DNA from: an uncultured Synergistales bacterium
Lineage (GTDB): Bacteria; Synergistota; Synergistia; Synergistales; Aminobacteriaceae
DNA length: 61,530 nt
Direction of reading: 5' to 3'
Assembly: GCA_905233565.1 (NCBI GenBank)
Contig: CAJOCL010000012.1
Coordinates: forward strand, 1 to 61,530
Shown: positions 18,387 to 27,852 of the stretch, in pieces
Layout: every line of letters starts with the position of its first letter
Position numbering within the stretch: position 1 is the first letter of the stretch
The notes under the pieces: generated by a model
What the model was told of the DNA's origin: nothing
What the model saw: only the letters and a program-made list of their open reading frames with translations
The model's database searches: none
Translations under genes and position numbers: made by a program

Positions 18387-19259
18387 TTAATATCTCAGGT
18401 CGTAAGACGGGTGATATATGCGCTCATCGTTCAGGCTTTCTTTCTGTTCTTTAAGCGCGCGCCGCCCCTCACTGCCCATATCTCTTGCAAGAGCTGAAGT
18501 AAGGACATGAACCGCGAACATTGACCCGATAAGGCTGCTTCCGAACATAGGCGAATTATCGCTTACGTAGAAATTCATTGAGGCGTATTCGCACACGGGA
18601 GCTGCGGGGCTGTCGGTTATCACGGCTATTTTTGTTCCGCGTGAGGCTATATGTTCTGCCGCTTCCGTAATTTCTATAACGTAGCTTGGAAGTTCGCAGA
18701 TTATCAGCATGTCTTTTTCACCGATTCCCCTTGCCTGTTCCATCAATGAGAGAGAACCGCGCCTCATTAACACGCTTTTCAGGCCGAGTTCAGCAAAACG
18801 GGTGTAAAGCCATTCAGCCGGCATTGAAGATATGCCCCAGCCCATGCAGTAAATTGACTCAGATTTTCTTGCCGAGATGCAGAAATTTCTGACGCTGTCG
18901 TAATTCAGTGCAATATTTCTGTATGTTTCCTCGATATTTGCATGTTCAATTCTGCACAGATTCAGAGCAGTATCAGAATTTTGATTAAATGCCGCGTCTT
19001 CAGATGATGACGGTATGACCTGATTCAGTAAATTCTTTTTCAAAGTCTTTTTGAGATCCGCATAGCCGTCAAAACCCAGCATTCTCGCAACACGCACTAA
19101 CTGAGCTCTTGAGACGGATAATTTTTCAGCCGTCTCACTGATTGAGTGAAAGGCTATCTCCGGCGAATTTCCCAGAATATACTCTGCTACCCTTCTTGTT
19201 TTTGCCGGGAAAAAGCTGAGTTTTCCTCTTATCTTGTCTTCAAGCCGCGTAATGTCCAT
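18387..19259 (-). CDS. MurR/RpiR-family transcriptional regulator
   Basis: A 290-residue regulator with the RpiR N-terminal helix-turn-helix (residues 1-80; SISETAEKLSVSRAQLVRVARMLGF is the recognition region) and a SIS domain (about 120-260) expected to bind a phosphosugar. The family usually controls sugar catabolism genes. The nearest target is the DUF362 gene just downstream; no sugar operon is adjacent, so the regulon is unclear. Confidence 0.87.
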   Translation of the reverse strand: MDITRLEDKIRGKLSFFPAKTRRVAEYILGNSPEIAFHSISETAEKLSVSRAQLVRVARMLGFDGYADLKKTLKKNLLNQVIPSSSEDAAFNQNSDTALNLCRIEHANIEETYRNIALNYDSVRNFCISARKSESIYCMGWGISSMPAEWLYTRFAELGLKSVLMRRGSLSLMEQARGIGEKDMLIICELPSYVIEITEAAEHIASRGTKIAVITDSPAAPVCEYASMNFYVSDNSPMFGSSLIGSMFAVHVLTSALARDMGSEGRRALKEQKESLNDERIYHPSYDLRY

Positions 19260-19311
19260 ACTCTCATCTCTCTATCCTGTCAGTATCGTTCTTTATAGAA
19301 TCATTATACAA

Positions 19312-19881
19312 TTATTCTATTTTTACGCACCTGACATAATTTACTCCGCTTCCCCTTGAAGATCTCAAAGTGCCTTCAACTTTTACGGGGTCATTGTCGT
19401 TTTTGGTCGCCAGAACTTCGCGCATGTTCTCATTGTCTTTGTCATAGACGCGGACAACGATAAAATCGCGTCCCCTTTCCGGGTCTTCCTGACGGACTGC
19501 GAAACGCGTATATTTCCCCGTGCCGGTCTCGCCCTCATTCTGTGCCTTTATAACGTGTACATCGCCCGAAAGGGTTACGGTGTTGACAAGGCTGCCGGAA
19601 TCGTTTAAGACTTCGGCTTCAAGTACGGCGAGATAAAGTTCTCCGCTTCCTTTTGATGAACGCAGAACGCCTTTGACGAGTATCGGGGTGTTCTCGTCAA
19701 GAGATTTCAATTTTTCCTGAACGTCTTCGGGGAATGCTCTGGCATTCAGGAAATCTTTGCGCGTAGTCCCGTCAGTCCAGATATTTTCGTGACGGATTGA
19801 AAAAGGGAAGTATTTGTGTTCCTTTTTCTGGTTCAGGTGATGAATAAGGCCTGAAACTGTTACAGTGTTGACATAATTCAA
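19312..19881 (-). CDS. SSB-like protein with two tandem OB-fold modules
   Basis: The 189-residue product consists of two related halves. Each begins VNTVT(V/L)SG, has a central Arg/Phe strand (FSIRHE, FAVRQE), and ends with a strand containing LRSS(K/R)GSG, followed by a closing beta strand. This order resembles the single-strand DNA-binding protein OB fold, giving two folds in one chain. The acidic C-terminal tip of normal SSB is absent. TTG at 19881 is chosen as start because GAGGG lies 8 bases upstream; a GTG at 19890 would overlap that site. Function is inferred from fold only. Confidence 0.6.
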   Translation of the reverse strand: MNYVNTVTVSGLIHHLNQKKEHKYFPFSIRHENIWTDGTTRKDFLNARAFPEDVQEKLKSLDENTPILVKGVLRSSKGSGELYLAVLEAEVLNDSGSLVNTVTLSGDVHVIKAQNEGETGTGKYTRFAVRQEDPERGRDFIVVRVYDKDNENMREVLATKNDNDPVKVEGTLRSSRGSGVNYVRCVKIE

Positions 19882-19954
19882 TGGATTCACCCTCTAAATA
19901 AATAATATTTAATTCAACATCTGGTATTCTACAACATTACAAAAAAATAAGTTT

Positions 19955-19987
19955 TTGTTCATAATTCTGCATTTTATACATTATAAT
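19955..19987 (+). promoter_or_regulatory. Putative promoter for the fhs operon
   Basis: TATAAT at 19982-19987 with a possible TTCATA -35 box at 19958-19963 (18-bp spacing) lies in the A/T-rich gap between the divergent SSB-like and fhs genes. AAGGAGC precedes the fhs ATG. Confidence 0.45.
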
Positions 19988-20028
19988 TCATAAAAAAAAT
20001 TTATGATTTTATAAAGGAGCAATTAACA

Positions 20029-21702
20029 ATGACGTTTCCAAGTGATATAGAGATCGCACAGTCAGCAAATCCCGAGCTGATTACTGACGTTGCGGGAAAA
20101 TTAGGAATCCCCGAAAATGATTTGGAACTTTACGGGAAATACAAAGCTAAAGTGCCGACATCTCTGTTAAAAAGCCTCAAGAACAAGCCGGACGGAAAAT
20201 TAATACTCGTTACGGCAATAACACCCACGCCTGCAGGCGAAGGGAAAACGACAACGAGTGTCGGACTGACTGACGGCCTCCGGAAAATCGGGAAAAATGC
20301 CGCCGCCGCCCTCCGTGAGCCGTCATTGGGGCCGAGTTTCGGGCTTAAAGGCGGTGCAGCAGGTGGAGGATATGCGCAGGTTATCCCTATGGAAGATATT
20401 AACCTTCACTTCACGGGCGACCTTCACGCAATCACGACAGCACATAATCTCTGCGCGGCCATGCTTGACAATCACATTCAGCAGGGCAATGAGCTTAATA
20501 TTGACCCCAGACGCGTAGTCTTCAGGCGTGTAATGGATCTCAATGAACGCGCTTTGCGCAACATAATAATCGGTCTTGGCGGAAAAGCTAACGGAGTTCC
20601 CAGAGAATCAGGCTTCGATATAACGGTAGCTTCTGAAGTCATGGCCATTTTGTGCCTCTCAATGGACTTGATGGATTTGAAGGCAAGATTGGGGCGCATG
20701 GTTCTAGCTTACACTTATGACGGTAAGCCCGTAGCAGCGTCAGACATCGGAGCAGCCGGATCAATGGCCGTATTGCTGAAAGATGCAATAAAGCCTAATT
20801 TGGTACAGACTCTTGAGGGAAGTCCCGTATTCATTCACGGCGGGCCTTTTGCTAACATTGCTCACGGCTGCAACAGCATTCAGGCAACGCGCTTAGGGCT
20901 GAAATTTGCTGATTATCTCGTTACAGAGGCCGGATTCGGTGCTGATTTGGGGGCTGAAAAGTTCCTCGACATAAAATGCCGTGTTGCAGGGTTAAAGCCT
21001 GATGCCGTTGTCATCGTAGCTACGGTGAGGGCACTGAAAATGCACGGCGGGCGCAAAAAAACTGAACTTTCAGCCGAAGACCTCAAAGCACTTGAGGCAG
21101 GTATTCCAAATCTCATGAAACATATTGAGAATATACAGAAGTACGGATTGCCCGTTGTCGTTGCAATAAACAGATTCCCGCTTGACACTGAGGCGGAATT
21201 GGCACTTGTCGCAAAGAAATGCGAGGAATTGGGCGCATCGTTCGCGTTGTCCGAAGTCTGGGCAAAAGGCGGCGAGGGCGGAAAAGAATTAGCAAAGAAA
21301 GTTGTTGAAGCCTGCGAAAAACCTTCAGATTTCAGATTCATGTATGAAACTTCAATGACTCCCAAAGAAAAAATGAATGCAATAGCCCGTGAAATTTACG
21401 GTGCTGACGGCGTAGACTTCACCGCACAGGCTGAAAAAGATTTAGCGCAGATTCACGAACTCGGAAAAGATGACCTGCTCGTCTGCATGGCAAAAACTCA
21501 GTATTCACTCTCCGATGACCCGTTGAAGATAGGCCGTCCTTCAGGATTCAGGATTACGGTTCGTGAAGTCAGGCTGTCTGCAGGAGCGGGATTCCTCGTT
21601 GCCGTAACGGGCGAAATAATGACGATGCCCGGACTTCCAAAGAAGCCGGCTGCGCTGAATATTGACGTTGACGAAAACGGGAAAATTTCAGGACTGTTCT
21701 AA
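20029..21702 (+). CDS. fhs: Formate-tetrahydrofolate ligase
   Basis: Joins formate to tetrahydrofolate using ATP, giving 10-formyl-THF. The 557-residue protein has the diagnostic P-loop [16 protein letters not shown] near residue 67, [28 protein letters not shown], and [13 protein letters not shown]. It starts a tight operon with fchA (2 bases apart) and folD (3 bases apart), together interconverting formate and 5,10-methylene-THF, a one-carbon route used by many anaerobes. Confidence 0.97.
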   Translation: MTFPSDIEIAQSANPELITDVAGKLGIPENDLELYGKYKAKVPTSLLKSLKNKPDGKLILVTAITPTPAGEGKTTTSVGLTDGLRKIGKNAAAALREPSLGPSFGLKGGAAGGGYAQVIPMEDINLHFTGDLHAITTAHNLCAAMLDNHIQQGNELNIDPRRVVFRRVMDLNERALRNIIIGLGGKANGVPRESGFDITVASEVMAILCLSMDLMDLKARLGRMVLAYTYDGKPVAASDIGAAGSMAVLLKDAIKPNLVQTLEGSPVFIHGGPFANIAHGCNSIQATRLGLKFADYLVTEAGFGADLGAEKFLDIKCRVAGLKPDAVVIVATVRALKMHGGRKKTELSAEDLKALEAGIPNLMKHIENIQKYGLPVVVAINRFPLDTEAELALVAKKCEELGASFALSEVWAKGGEGGKELAKKVVEACEKPSDFRFMYETSMTPKEKMNAIAREIYGADGVDFTAQAEKDLAQIHELGKDDLLVCMAKTQYSLSDDPLKIGRPSGFRITVREVRLSAGAGFLVAVTGEIMTMPGLPKKPAALNIDVDENGKISGLF

Positions 21703-21704
21703 AG

Positions 21705-22334
21705 ATGACTGACTTAATGAATGAAACCTGCAGGAGATTTTCGGATCTTCTCGCCGCAAAAATAACAATGCCCGGGGGCGGCTCTGCTGCTGCCCTCACG
21801 GGTTCTTTAGGTTCTGCGCTGTGTTCAATGACTGCTAACTTCACACTCGGAAAAAAGAAATATGCTGATGTCGAAAATGACGTTAAAAGGATTCTCGAAA
21901 ATTCGGAAAGATTAAGGCTTCGTCTTCTTGAACTTTCTGATGAGGACGCAAAAGCATTCCCCGAACTTTCGGAGGCTTGGAAACTCCCCACAGATTACCC
22001 GGAACGCGAAAAAATTTACGAACGTGCCGCCTTAAATGCCTGTAAAGCTCCGTCTGAAATGGTTATGTGCTGCTGTGAGGCAATAGATTTAATTCTTGAA
22101 ATTGCCGAAAAGGGCAGTATAATGCTGATTTCTGACGCGGGGTGCGGGGCTTTGCTGTGTTCGTCAGCAATGCAGTCTGCGGCCATGAACGTATTTATAA
22201 ATACATCATCGCTTAAAGACTGTCAGGAAGCGCGTGAAATCGAGGAAAAAATTGACAATGCACTTTCTGAATATGTCCCGAAAGCTCAGAAAATAGCAGA
22301 AAAAGTAATGAATATATTCAGAAAAGGAGAGTAA
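21705..22334 (+). CDS. fchA: Formimidoyl/methenyl-THF cyclodeaminase family protein
   Basis: A 209-residue, mostly helical protein of the cyclodeaminase/cyclohydrolase (FTCD C-terminal) family. It begins with PGGGSAAALTGSLGSAL near residue 24, followed by DEDAKAFP and a conserved SDAGCGALL stretch. The family releases ammonia from 5-formimino-THF or acts as methenyl-THF cyclohydrolase. Its place between fhs and folD supports a role in the same THF route, possibly taking in one-carbon units from histidine or purine breakdown. Confidence 0.88.
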   Translation: MTDLMNETCRRFSDLLAAKITMPGGGSAAALTGSLGSALCSMTANFTLGKKKYADVENDVKRILENSERLRLRLLELSDEDAKAFPELSEAWKLPTDYPEREKIYERAALNACKAPSEMVMCCCEAIDLILEIAEKGSIMLISDAGCGALLCSSAMQSAAMNVFINTSSLKDCQEAREIEEKIDNALSEYVPKAQKIAEKVMNIFRKGE

Positions 22335-22337
22335 TAT

Positions 22338-23183
22338 ATGGCAGAAATATTAAAAGGTTTACCGGCTGCCTCCGCAATAACTGAGGAATTAATAACGCGC
22401 TGTAATTCACTGAAATCAAAAGGGATTATGCCTGCGCTGGCAATGCTCAGAATCGGCGAAAATCAGAGCGATATTTCATACGAAACAGGAGCATCAAAAC
22501 GCTGTGAAAAAATCGGCATCAACGTAAAAAAATATATATTGCCGAAAGAAAGCAAGAAAGAAAAAATATTAAACGTAATAAACGAGATCAACAACGACAA
22601 AAATATACACGGCTGTTTAATGTTCAGGCCGCTTGAAGATAAAGACACGGAACTTGAAGCATGCAGATTATTATTGCCCGAAAAAGACTCAGACTGCATG
22701 ACAAGCGAATCACTTTCAGGAGTTTTCACGGGTTCAGATACGGGTTATCCGCCCTGTACCGCTCAGGCATGTATGGAACTTTTGAAGCATTATAAAATTG
22801 AATTTGCAGGGAAAAATGTTGCAGTAATCGGCAGAAGTCTGGTAATAGGCCGTCCCGTTTCAATGATGTTAATGAAAGAAAACGCAACAGTAACAATATG
22901 TCATTCAAAAACTCAGAATTTGCCGTCAATCTGCAGGAATGCCGATATAATCATAGCTGCAATAGGCAGAGCAGGATTTGTTGACAAGAATTTCATGTCG
23001 CCCGGACAGGTTATTATTGATGTTGGAATCAACGTTAATTCTGAAGGGAAACTGTGCGGAGATGTTAATTTTTCGGATGCTGAAGGAATTGTCAGGGCAG
23101 TTACGCCCGTTCCCGGAGGAGTGGGGGCTGTAACAACGGCAGTGCTTGCAAAGCACGTAATAGAATCAGCAGAGAAATTATAA
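22338..23183 (+). CDS. folD: Bifunctional methylene-THF dehydrogenase/methenyl-THF cyclohydrolase
   Basis: NAD(P)-dependent oxidation of 5,10-methylene-THF and hydrolysis of methenyl-THF, 281 residues. Active-site Tyr48 and Lys54 sit in DISYETGASKRC, the NAD(P)-binding segment is VIGRSLVIGRPVSMML, and CHSKT and GDV follow. The segment usually reading VQLPLP is MFRPLE, and CTAQACMELL replaces CTPxGxxxLL; this variant is also seen in anaerobe FolD proteins. Third gene of the fhs operon. Confidence 0.93.
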   Translation: MAEILKGLPAASAITEELITRCNSLKSKGIMPALAMLRIGENQSDISYETGASKRCEKIGINVKKYILPKESKKEKILNVINEINNDKNIHGCLMFRPLEDKDTELEACRLLLPEKDSDCMTSESLSGVFTGSDTGYPPCTAQACMELLKHYKIEFAGKNVAVIGRSLVIGRPVSMMLMKENATVTICHSKTQNLPSICRNADIIIAAIGRAGFVDKNFMSPGQVIIDVGINVNSEGKLCGDVNFSDAEGIVRAVTPVPGGVGAVTTAVLAKHVIESAEKL

Positions 23184-23185
23184 AA

Positions 23186-24418
23186 ATGAGCCGTAATATT
23201 GATGATATTCTTAGCTTCTGCGTAAACTTGAGCCGTAATTTAATTTTGAGCGGTGCCAATCTTGAGCGCGTTCAGTTAGCAGTCGAAATTATCTGCAAGG
23301 CTTACGGGTTAAGCGATGTAAGTATATTCCTTCTTAGTTCGCATATATCCGTAAGTGCTGTAGATACTGAGGGTAATTACTCATCCCGTCAGGCTTCAAT
23401 ACCTCCGTCGGGCATTCACTTGGAACGTTTGAGGAGCCTGAACAGACTTTCTTACAAAATAGCGGAGATTACCCCCAACCCTAAAATGCTTTCACAAATG
23501 CTTGAACGTTCAATGAATGTCAGTGATTACAGCGATTCAATAGTTCTCGGCGGTAAAATATGCGCTGCGTCGTGCCTTTCATTCATGTTCGGCGGAAGAT
23601 TCACGGAAGTTATACCCGTAGCATTTGTTACGGCACTGATTCACTACCTCATGCAGTATTTTGAGAGAACGGGGCTTGACCGCCTTGTGATTAACGCCTT
23701 AACTATGTTTATTGCGTCAACGGCTGCTGCGGCGTTCATGATTTCGGGACTGTGCAATAATCTGCCGGCCGTCTTAATAACCGTTTCAATGCTCGTAATT
23801 CCTGGAATCCCTCTCGTTAATGCAATGCGTAATCTTTTGTGCGGACATGAAAATAACGGCATACTGCAAATGCTGAAAATATTTGTTGAGACTATGGCAC
23901 TTGGACTGGGAGTATATGCGGCACTTGAAATTTTCAAGAGTTTCATAATACTTAATAAGGCTTTGCTTAACGTTCCTGCACTTCACCCGTCAATAATGGT
24001 ATTGTTATCGTATGCTGCTTCAGTGGGATTCGGAGTAGTTTTCAGGATACCTTTCAAAGATTTGTGGCTTGCGGGACTTGGGGGAGCATTAACGAGGATT
24101 TCGCTTATTGTCCTTACGCCCATGACATCAAGCAGGTTATTATATATGACGCTGTCGGCATCAGTTGCGGCATTGTACGCTGAATTTCTGGCCGTTAAAC
24201 GCCGTCAGCCATCGACATATTTTGTATATCCGTCAATTATTCCGTTAATTCCCGGTGATCTGTTCTTTTATGCAATTGCAGGGCTTTTTGTCAGGGATCG
24301 GGTTAATGTTGAGATTAACGGGATTAACTGCCTGCTTTCATTGGCCGGGCTGAGTATTGGCTTTGTTTTGAGTTCGGCGGTTTCGGTGCATGTTCGGCGC
24401 ATGAGATTTAAACGTTGA
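23186..24418 (+). CDS. ThrE-type threonine/serine exporter family protein
   Basis: A 410-residue membrane protein. An N-terminal DUF1212-like part (about 1-130, with LSGANLERVQ) is fused to hydrophobic segments forming about ten transmembrane helices, including VIPGIPLVNAMRNLLCGH near 210, the typical ThrE signature. In many bacteria the two halves are separate YjjP/YjjB proteins; here they are one chain. It follows folD by 2 bases. Serine export or uptake would fit beside the one-carbon genes, but the substrate is inferred. Confidence 0.82.
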   Translation: MSRNIDDILSFCVNLSRNLILSGANLERVQLAVEIICKAYGLSDVSIFLLSSHISVSAVDTEGNYSSRQASIPPSGIHLERLRSLNRLSYKIAEITPNPKMLSQMLERSMNVSDYSDSIVLGGKICAASCLSFMFGGRFTEVIPVAFVTALIHYLMQYFERTGLDRLVINALTMFIASTAAAAFMISGLCNNLPAVLITVSMLVIPGIPLVNAMRNLLCGHENNGILQMLKIFVETMALGLGVYAALEIFKSFIILNKALLNVPALHPSIMVLLSYAASVGFGVVFRIPFKDLWLAGLGGALTRISLIVLTPMTSSRLLYMTLSASVAALYAEFLAVKRRQPSTYFVYPSIIPLIPGDLFFYAIAGLFVRDRVNVEINGINCLLSLAGLSIGFVLSSAVSVHVRRMRFKR

Positions 24419-24424
24419 TTTTTT

Positions 24425-25144
24425 ATGAGTGAAATTAACCTGATGAACGGCAATTGCTTTCAGCTCATGAAAGAAATTCCTGATCACAGCATAGATCTTA
24501 TACTGACGGATCCGCCGTATAATCTGGCAAATTACAGCACGGGAAATCTTAAATTTTCGTGGCGCAGTGAAATCAATAATAACCTTGCAGAATGGGATAA
24601 AAAAATCCTCACACCCTCAATGCTGCTGCCTGACTTCAAGAGAATTTTGAAACCTGACGGAAATATTTTCATTTTCTGTTCGTATAATCTGCTCGGCGAA
24701 TATCACAAAGTCTTTGACCCTGAATACGATACTTTCCAGTTCATGGTATGGCACAAAACTAACCCTACTCCTAACGTCAGGCGGAGTTCTTTTCTTAACA
24801 GCTGTGAATTAATAATATGCTGTTGGAATAAAGGCCATGTATGGAATTTTACGCGTCAAAATGAAATGCACAACTTCATAGAATCGCCGATATGTATGGG
24901 GGCTGAACGCGTTAAAGACCCTAAGCACCCTACGCAAAAACCCGTTAAAATACTCGAACATATAATCAATATTGCTTCAAATGAAAGCGGTACCGTCTGC
25001 GATATGTTTTCCGGTGTTGGTTCAACAGGTGTTGCGGCGGTTAAGCTGAAACGTAATTTCATAGGAATTGAGATCGACAGCAGATATTTTGAGGCAGGCA
25101 GAAAAAGAATAATCAGTACACAAAAAAACGGGAGAAGTCTTTAA
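24425..25144 (+). CDS. Solitary DNA methyltransferase (N6_N4 MTase, beta-type order)
   Basis: A 239-residue site-specific DNA methyltransferase. The catalytic motif DPPYNL is near residue 32, and the S-adenosylmethionine-binding region (MFSGVGSTGVAAV near 197, then IGIEID) follows near the C terminus, the order found in beta-class adenine or cytosine-N4 enzymes. PTQKPVKILEHII is also typical. No restriction endonuclease is adjacent. It follows the ThrE-type gene by 6 bases. The last codons lie within the first of two direct repeats that flank the neighbouring antitoxin gene. Target sequence unknown. Confidence 0.87.
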   Translation: MSEINLMNGNCFQLMKEIPDHSIDLILTDPPYNLANYSTGNLKFSWRSEINNNLAEWDKKILTPSMLLPDFKRILKPDGNIFIFCSYNLLGEYHKVFDPEYDTFQFMVWHKTNPTPNVRRSSFLNSCELIICCWNKGHVWNFTRQNEMHNFIESPICMGAERVKDPKHPTQKPVKILEHIINIASNESGTVCDMFSGVGSTGVAAVKLKRNFIGIEIDSRYFEAGRKRIISTQKNGRSL

Positions 25145-25162
25145 CATCAGCTCTCCCGTCAA
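25126..25162. repeat. 37-bp direct repeat, copy 1, containing a terminator-like hairpin
   Basis: Same sequence as 25446-25482 with two differences (25139 C/T, 25150 G/A), exactly 320 bp apart. It contains the inverted repeat ACGGGAGA...TCTCCCGT. It includes the last codons and stop of the methyltransferase and the stop codon of the antitoxin gene on the other strand. Confidence 0.85.
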
Positions 25163-25419
25163 TTTAATATTAACTCATGCTCCTGCCCGTGTCCTGCTTC
25201 AAGTTCCCGTATTGATCCCATCAAATATTCCTGATTTTTTTCTGAATAAAAAGGATCATTCGCCTGTATCTTAAACGGAATTGAACGCGTTCGGACTATT
25301 GCTTTTAACAGCATTGTATAAAATGTTGATAACGTTAATCCCATATCTTCACACAAAAATTCAGCCTGTTTCACCAAATTTTCGTCTACTCTCATAGTTA
25401 CCGTATTTAATTTTGCCAT
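25159..25419 (-). CDS. Orphan RelB/DinJ-type antitoxin
   Basis: An 87-residue protein starting MAKLNTVTMRVDENLVKQAE, the ribbon-helix-helix DNA-binding segment of RelB/DinJ antitoxins, followed by LSTFYTMLLKAIVRTRSIPF, also typical. The ATG at 25419 is preferred to a longer frame because GGGGAG lies 7 bases upstream. No RelE/YafQ-like toxin is adjacent: the next gene downstream is the convergent methyltransferase. A TTGATG/TTTATT promoter-like pair (17-bp spacing) lies inside the second repeat copy. Confidence 0.82.
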   Translation of the reverse strand: MAKLNTVTMRVDENLVKQAEFLCEDMGLTLSTFYTMLLKAIVRTRSIPFKIQANDPFYSEKNQEYLMGSIRELEAGHGQEHELILN

Positions 25420-25445
25420 ATCTGATACTCCCCTAAATATAAATA

Positions 25446-25482
25446 AAACGGGAGAAGTTTTTAACATCAACTCTCCCGTCAA
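25446..25482. repeat. 37-bp direct repeat, copy 2, terminator hairpin of hppA
   Basis: Copy of 25126-25162 with 35 of 37 bases identical. The inverted repeat is slightly better here (an extra GTT/AAC pairing). It lies 20 bases after the hppA stop and would read as a terminator on the minus strand. Read in the methyltransferase frame it resembles that gene's last codons (NGRSF, stop), so it looks like a duplicated gene tail. Confidence 0.8.
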
Positions 25483-25502
25483 AATTTCACTTCACTGTTA
25501 CC

Positions 25503-27698
25503 CTAGAACAACGGGGCAAGTACCAGCGCAACAACCGTCATCAGCTTAATTAAAATATTAAGTGCAGGACCGGCCGTATCCTTGAAGGGATCTCCGACTG
25601 TATCGCCGACAACTGCCGCCGCATGATTGGGCGAACCCTTGCCGTTGAAATGCCCCTCTTCAATGTACTTCTTAGCATTGTCCCACGCTCCGCCTGAATT
25701 GGCCATGAACAGCGCCATCATTACGCCCGTAACGATTGAACCGCCGAGAAGTCCGCCCAGTGCCTCTTTACCAAGAATGAAGCCGACAAGTACAGGCACA
25801 ATAATCGCCATTACTCCCGGCACTATCATCTGAGTTAAAGCCGCATGTGTTGAAATCGCTACGCACTTCTCATATTCAGGTCTTCCCGTGCCTTCCATAA
25901 TTCCGGGAATCTCATGGAACTGTCTGCGTACTTCCTCAATCATTGAACCTGCTGCCTTGCTCACAGCGTCAATCGAAAGCGAGCAGAATATAAACGGAAG
26001 CATACCGCCGATAAGCAGTCCGACAATTACATAAGGATTCATAATGTCGATCTTGTCGATCTTTGCAGCCTGTGAATATGCCACGAAAAGCGCAAGTGCC
26101 GTCAATGCCGCTGAACCGATAGCAAGTCCCTTGCCCATTGCTGCAGTCGTGTTGCCGATTGCGTCAAGGTGGTCTGTTATCTTTCTTACACCCTCAGGCA
26201 GCTCGCTCATCTCAGCAATTCCGCCGGCATTGTCCGCTATCGGCCCGTATGCGTCAACGCTCAGTGAAATACCCGTTATTGAAAGCATTCCGACCGCCGC
26301 TACTGCAACTCCGAACATTCCTGCAAGATAATAGCTTATAAGCGTTGAAAGGCAGATTAAAAGTACAGGGATTCCCGTCGACATCATTCCCAGTGATAAG
26401 CCCGAAAGAATTACGGTTGCTGCTCCCGTATCTGATGACGCAGCCACGCTCTTTACGAACTTATAATCACCTGACGTGTAAATCTCCGTTACTATGCCGA
26501 TTATTATTCCTGCAAGTACGCCGGACGTAACTGAAAGGAAGACGTTAATTGAGTTCGAGAAGAAGAATAGAATACTCAAAATAAACGTTCCTGCAATCAT
26601 TAAACCGCCCGCAACAAATGTACCCGTTCTCAGTGCAAATGCAGCATCACCGTCTTCAATGCGCTTGACAACGCTGTTCATTCCGGGAAGTTTGCCGATT
26701 ATTGACCTGACTGTTGACGCGTAAGGGGCTTTTTGTGAAATCATCATACAGCCTACGATTGACGAGAATACACCCCATGCCGCCAGGAACAGAGGGAATC
26801 CGATTCCCCAAAGTCCGAGCTGTGAATCAGCAATTCCCGGCGTGAACGTGTAAACAGCACCGATCGCCATTGCAGCAAGTATTGAGTTCACGTATGACTC
26901 GAAAAGATCCGCGCCCATTCCTGCAATGTCGCCAACGTTGTCGCCAACGTTGTCAGCAATAACAGCAGGGTTACGCGGGTCATCTTCGGGAATACCAGCC
27001 TCAACTTTTCCGACAAGGTCAGCTCCTACGTCTGCAGCCTTCGTGTAAATTCCGCCGCCGACACGTGCGAATAATGCGATCGAGCTTGCTCCCATTCCGA
27101 ACGCCGTTAAAGCCGTTACGTCATTCAGGAACAAATACGAAACTGCAAGGCCGATTAACCCCAAGCCGACAACGACCATTCCGACAATGCTTCCGCCTGA
27201 GAACGCAACTTCAAGGGCATTTCCTGCAGCGGTTAAAAGTCCGCCTTTTGACTCAGTCTCTGCAGGTGCTTCAGGTTCTGCAGCCGCTTCTGATTTCTCA
27301 AGGTCAACCGCTGCTGACTTCTTTGCCTTTTTTGCTGACTGGGTTTCTGCCGGCATCGCTGAAAGTGCAGCATAAGTCGTACGGCCGTTTGAATTTGTCG
27401 CCACGTACATACCGATCCAGCCGGCTGTTGCACTGCAAAGCGCACCGAGAACGAAAGCAAATGCAGCACCTAAACCGAGTGCGGCAACTAAAAGAACAGC
27501 TACTACCCCGACAAACGGTGCAAGCCATGAATATTCTTTCTTTAAGAATGCCATTGCTCCGCCGTGAATAATTTCCGAGAGTTCAGCTACGCGGGGATGT
27601 CCTATCTGACTCTCTTCCAGCTTCTGATAAACCGTCCAGGCATATAAGCCCGCCAGTACACCGAAAACCAGAGTTATAAATACTAAGAAAAGCCACAT
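25503..27698 (-). CDS. hppA: Membrane-bound, K+-dependent-type ion-translocating pyrophosphatase
   Basis: Hydrolyses pyrophosphate and pumps H+ or Na+ across the inner membrane. The 731-residue, about 16-helix protein has the pyrophosphate-binding loop [20 protein letters not shown] near residue 235 and late [10 protein letters not shown] and [21 protein letters not shown] places Ala where K+-independent enzymes have Lys, marking the K+-dependent group. An Ala/Glu/Lys-rich insertion near residues 113-155 is unusual. Start ATG with GGGAGGC 10 bases upstream. Confidence 0.95.
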   Translation of the reverse strand: MWLFLVFITLVFGVLAGLYAWTVYQKLEESQIGHPRVAELSEIIHGGAMAFLKKEYSWLAPFVGVVAVLLVAALGLGAAFAFVLGALCSATAGWIGMYVATNSNGRTTYAALSAMPAETQSAKKAKKSAAVDLEKSEAAAEPEAPAETESKGGLLTAAGNALEVAFSGGSIVGMVVVGLGLIGLAVSYLFLNDVTALTAFGMGASSIALFARVGGGIYTKAADVGADLVGKVEAGIPEDDPRNPAVIADNVGDNVGDIAGMGADLFESYVNSILAAMAIGAVYTFTPGIADSQLGLWGIGFPLFLAAWGVFSSIVGCMMISQKAPYASTVRSIIGKLPGMNSVVKRIEDGDAAFALRTGTFVAGGLMIAGTFILSILFFFSNSINVFLSVTSGVLAGIIIGIVTEIYTSGDYKFVKSVAASSDTGAATVILSGLSLGMMSTGIPVLLICLSTLISYYLAGMFGVAVAAVGMLSITGISLSVDAYGPIADNAGGIAEMSELPEGVRKITDHLDAIGNTTAAMGKGLAIGSAALTALALFVAYSQAAKIDKIDIMNPYVIVGLLIGGMLPFIFCSLSIDAVSKAAGSMIEEVRRQFHEIPGIMEGTGRPEYEKCVAISTHAALTQMIVPGVMAIIVPVLVGFILGKEALGGLLGGSIVTGVMMALFMANSGGAWDNAKKYIEEGHFNGKGSPNHAAAVVGDTVGDPFKDTAGPALNILIKLMTVVALVLAPLF

Positions 27699-27740
27699 AA
27701 ATTTTTTTGCCTCCCTGATTATAGAGATTAGAATTATTAA

Positions 27741-27770
27741 ATTATAGCCTAAAAACTTTATTGTATGGAA
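27741..27770 (-). promoter_or_regulatory. Putative promoter for hppA
   Basis: On the minus strand TATAAT (27741-27746) has a TTCCAT -35-like hexamer 18 bases upstream (27765-27770). A second TATAAT occurs at 27718-27723. The gap 27699-27852 also holds the secA leader; no RNA gene was seen. Confidence 0.4.
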
Positions 27771-27852
27771 TTTTTTTTTAGCGTTGCTGTCAAGTTGTAG
27801 TCAAGCTAAATTCATGATAATCTTTTCATAATTTTATACATAAGGAGCAAAC

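Noticed and set aside
24425-25144. Restriction-modification system
   Set aside because: No endonuclease or specificity gene is adjacent; the methyltransferase is solitary.
25126-25482. Integron-type attC sites around the antitoxin
   Set aside because: The repeats have an inverted repeat but not the attC core site pair, and no integrase or cassette array is present.
26138-27571. Plus-strand open frames opposite hppA
   Set aside because: They are compositional shadows of the hppA gene with no start signals or recognisable domains.
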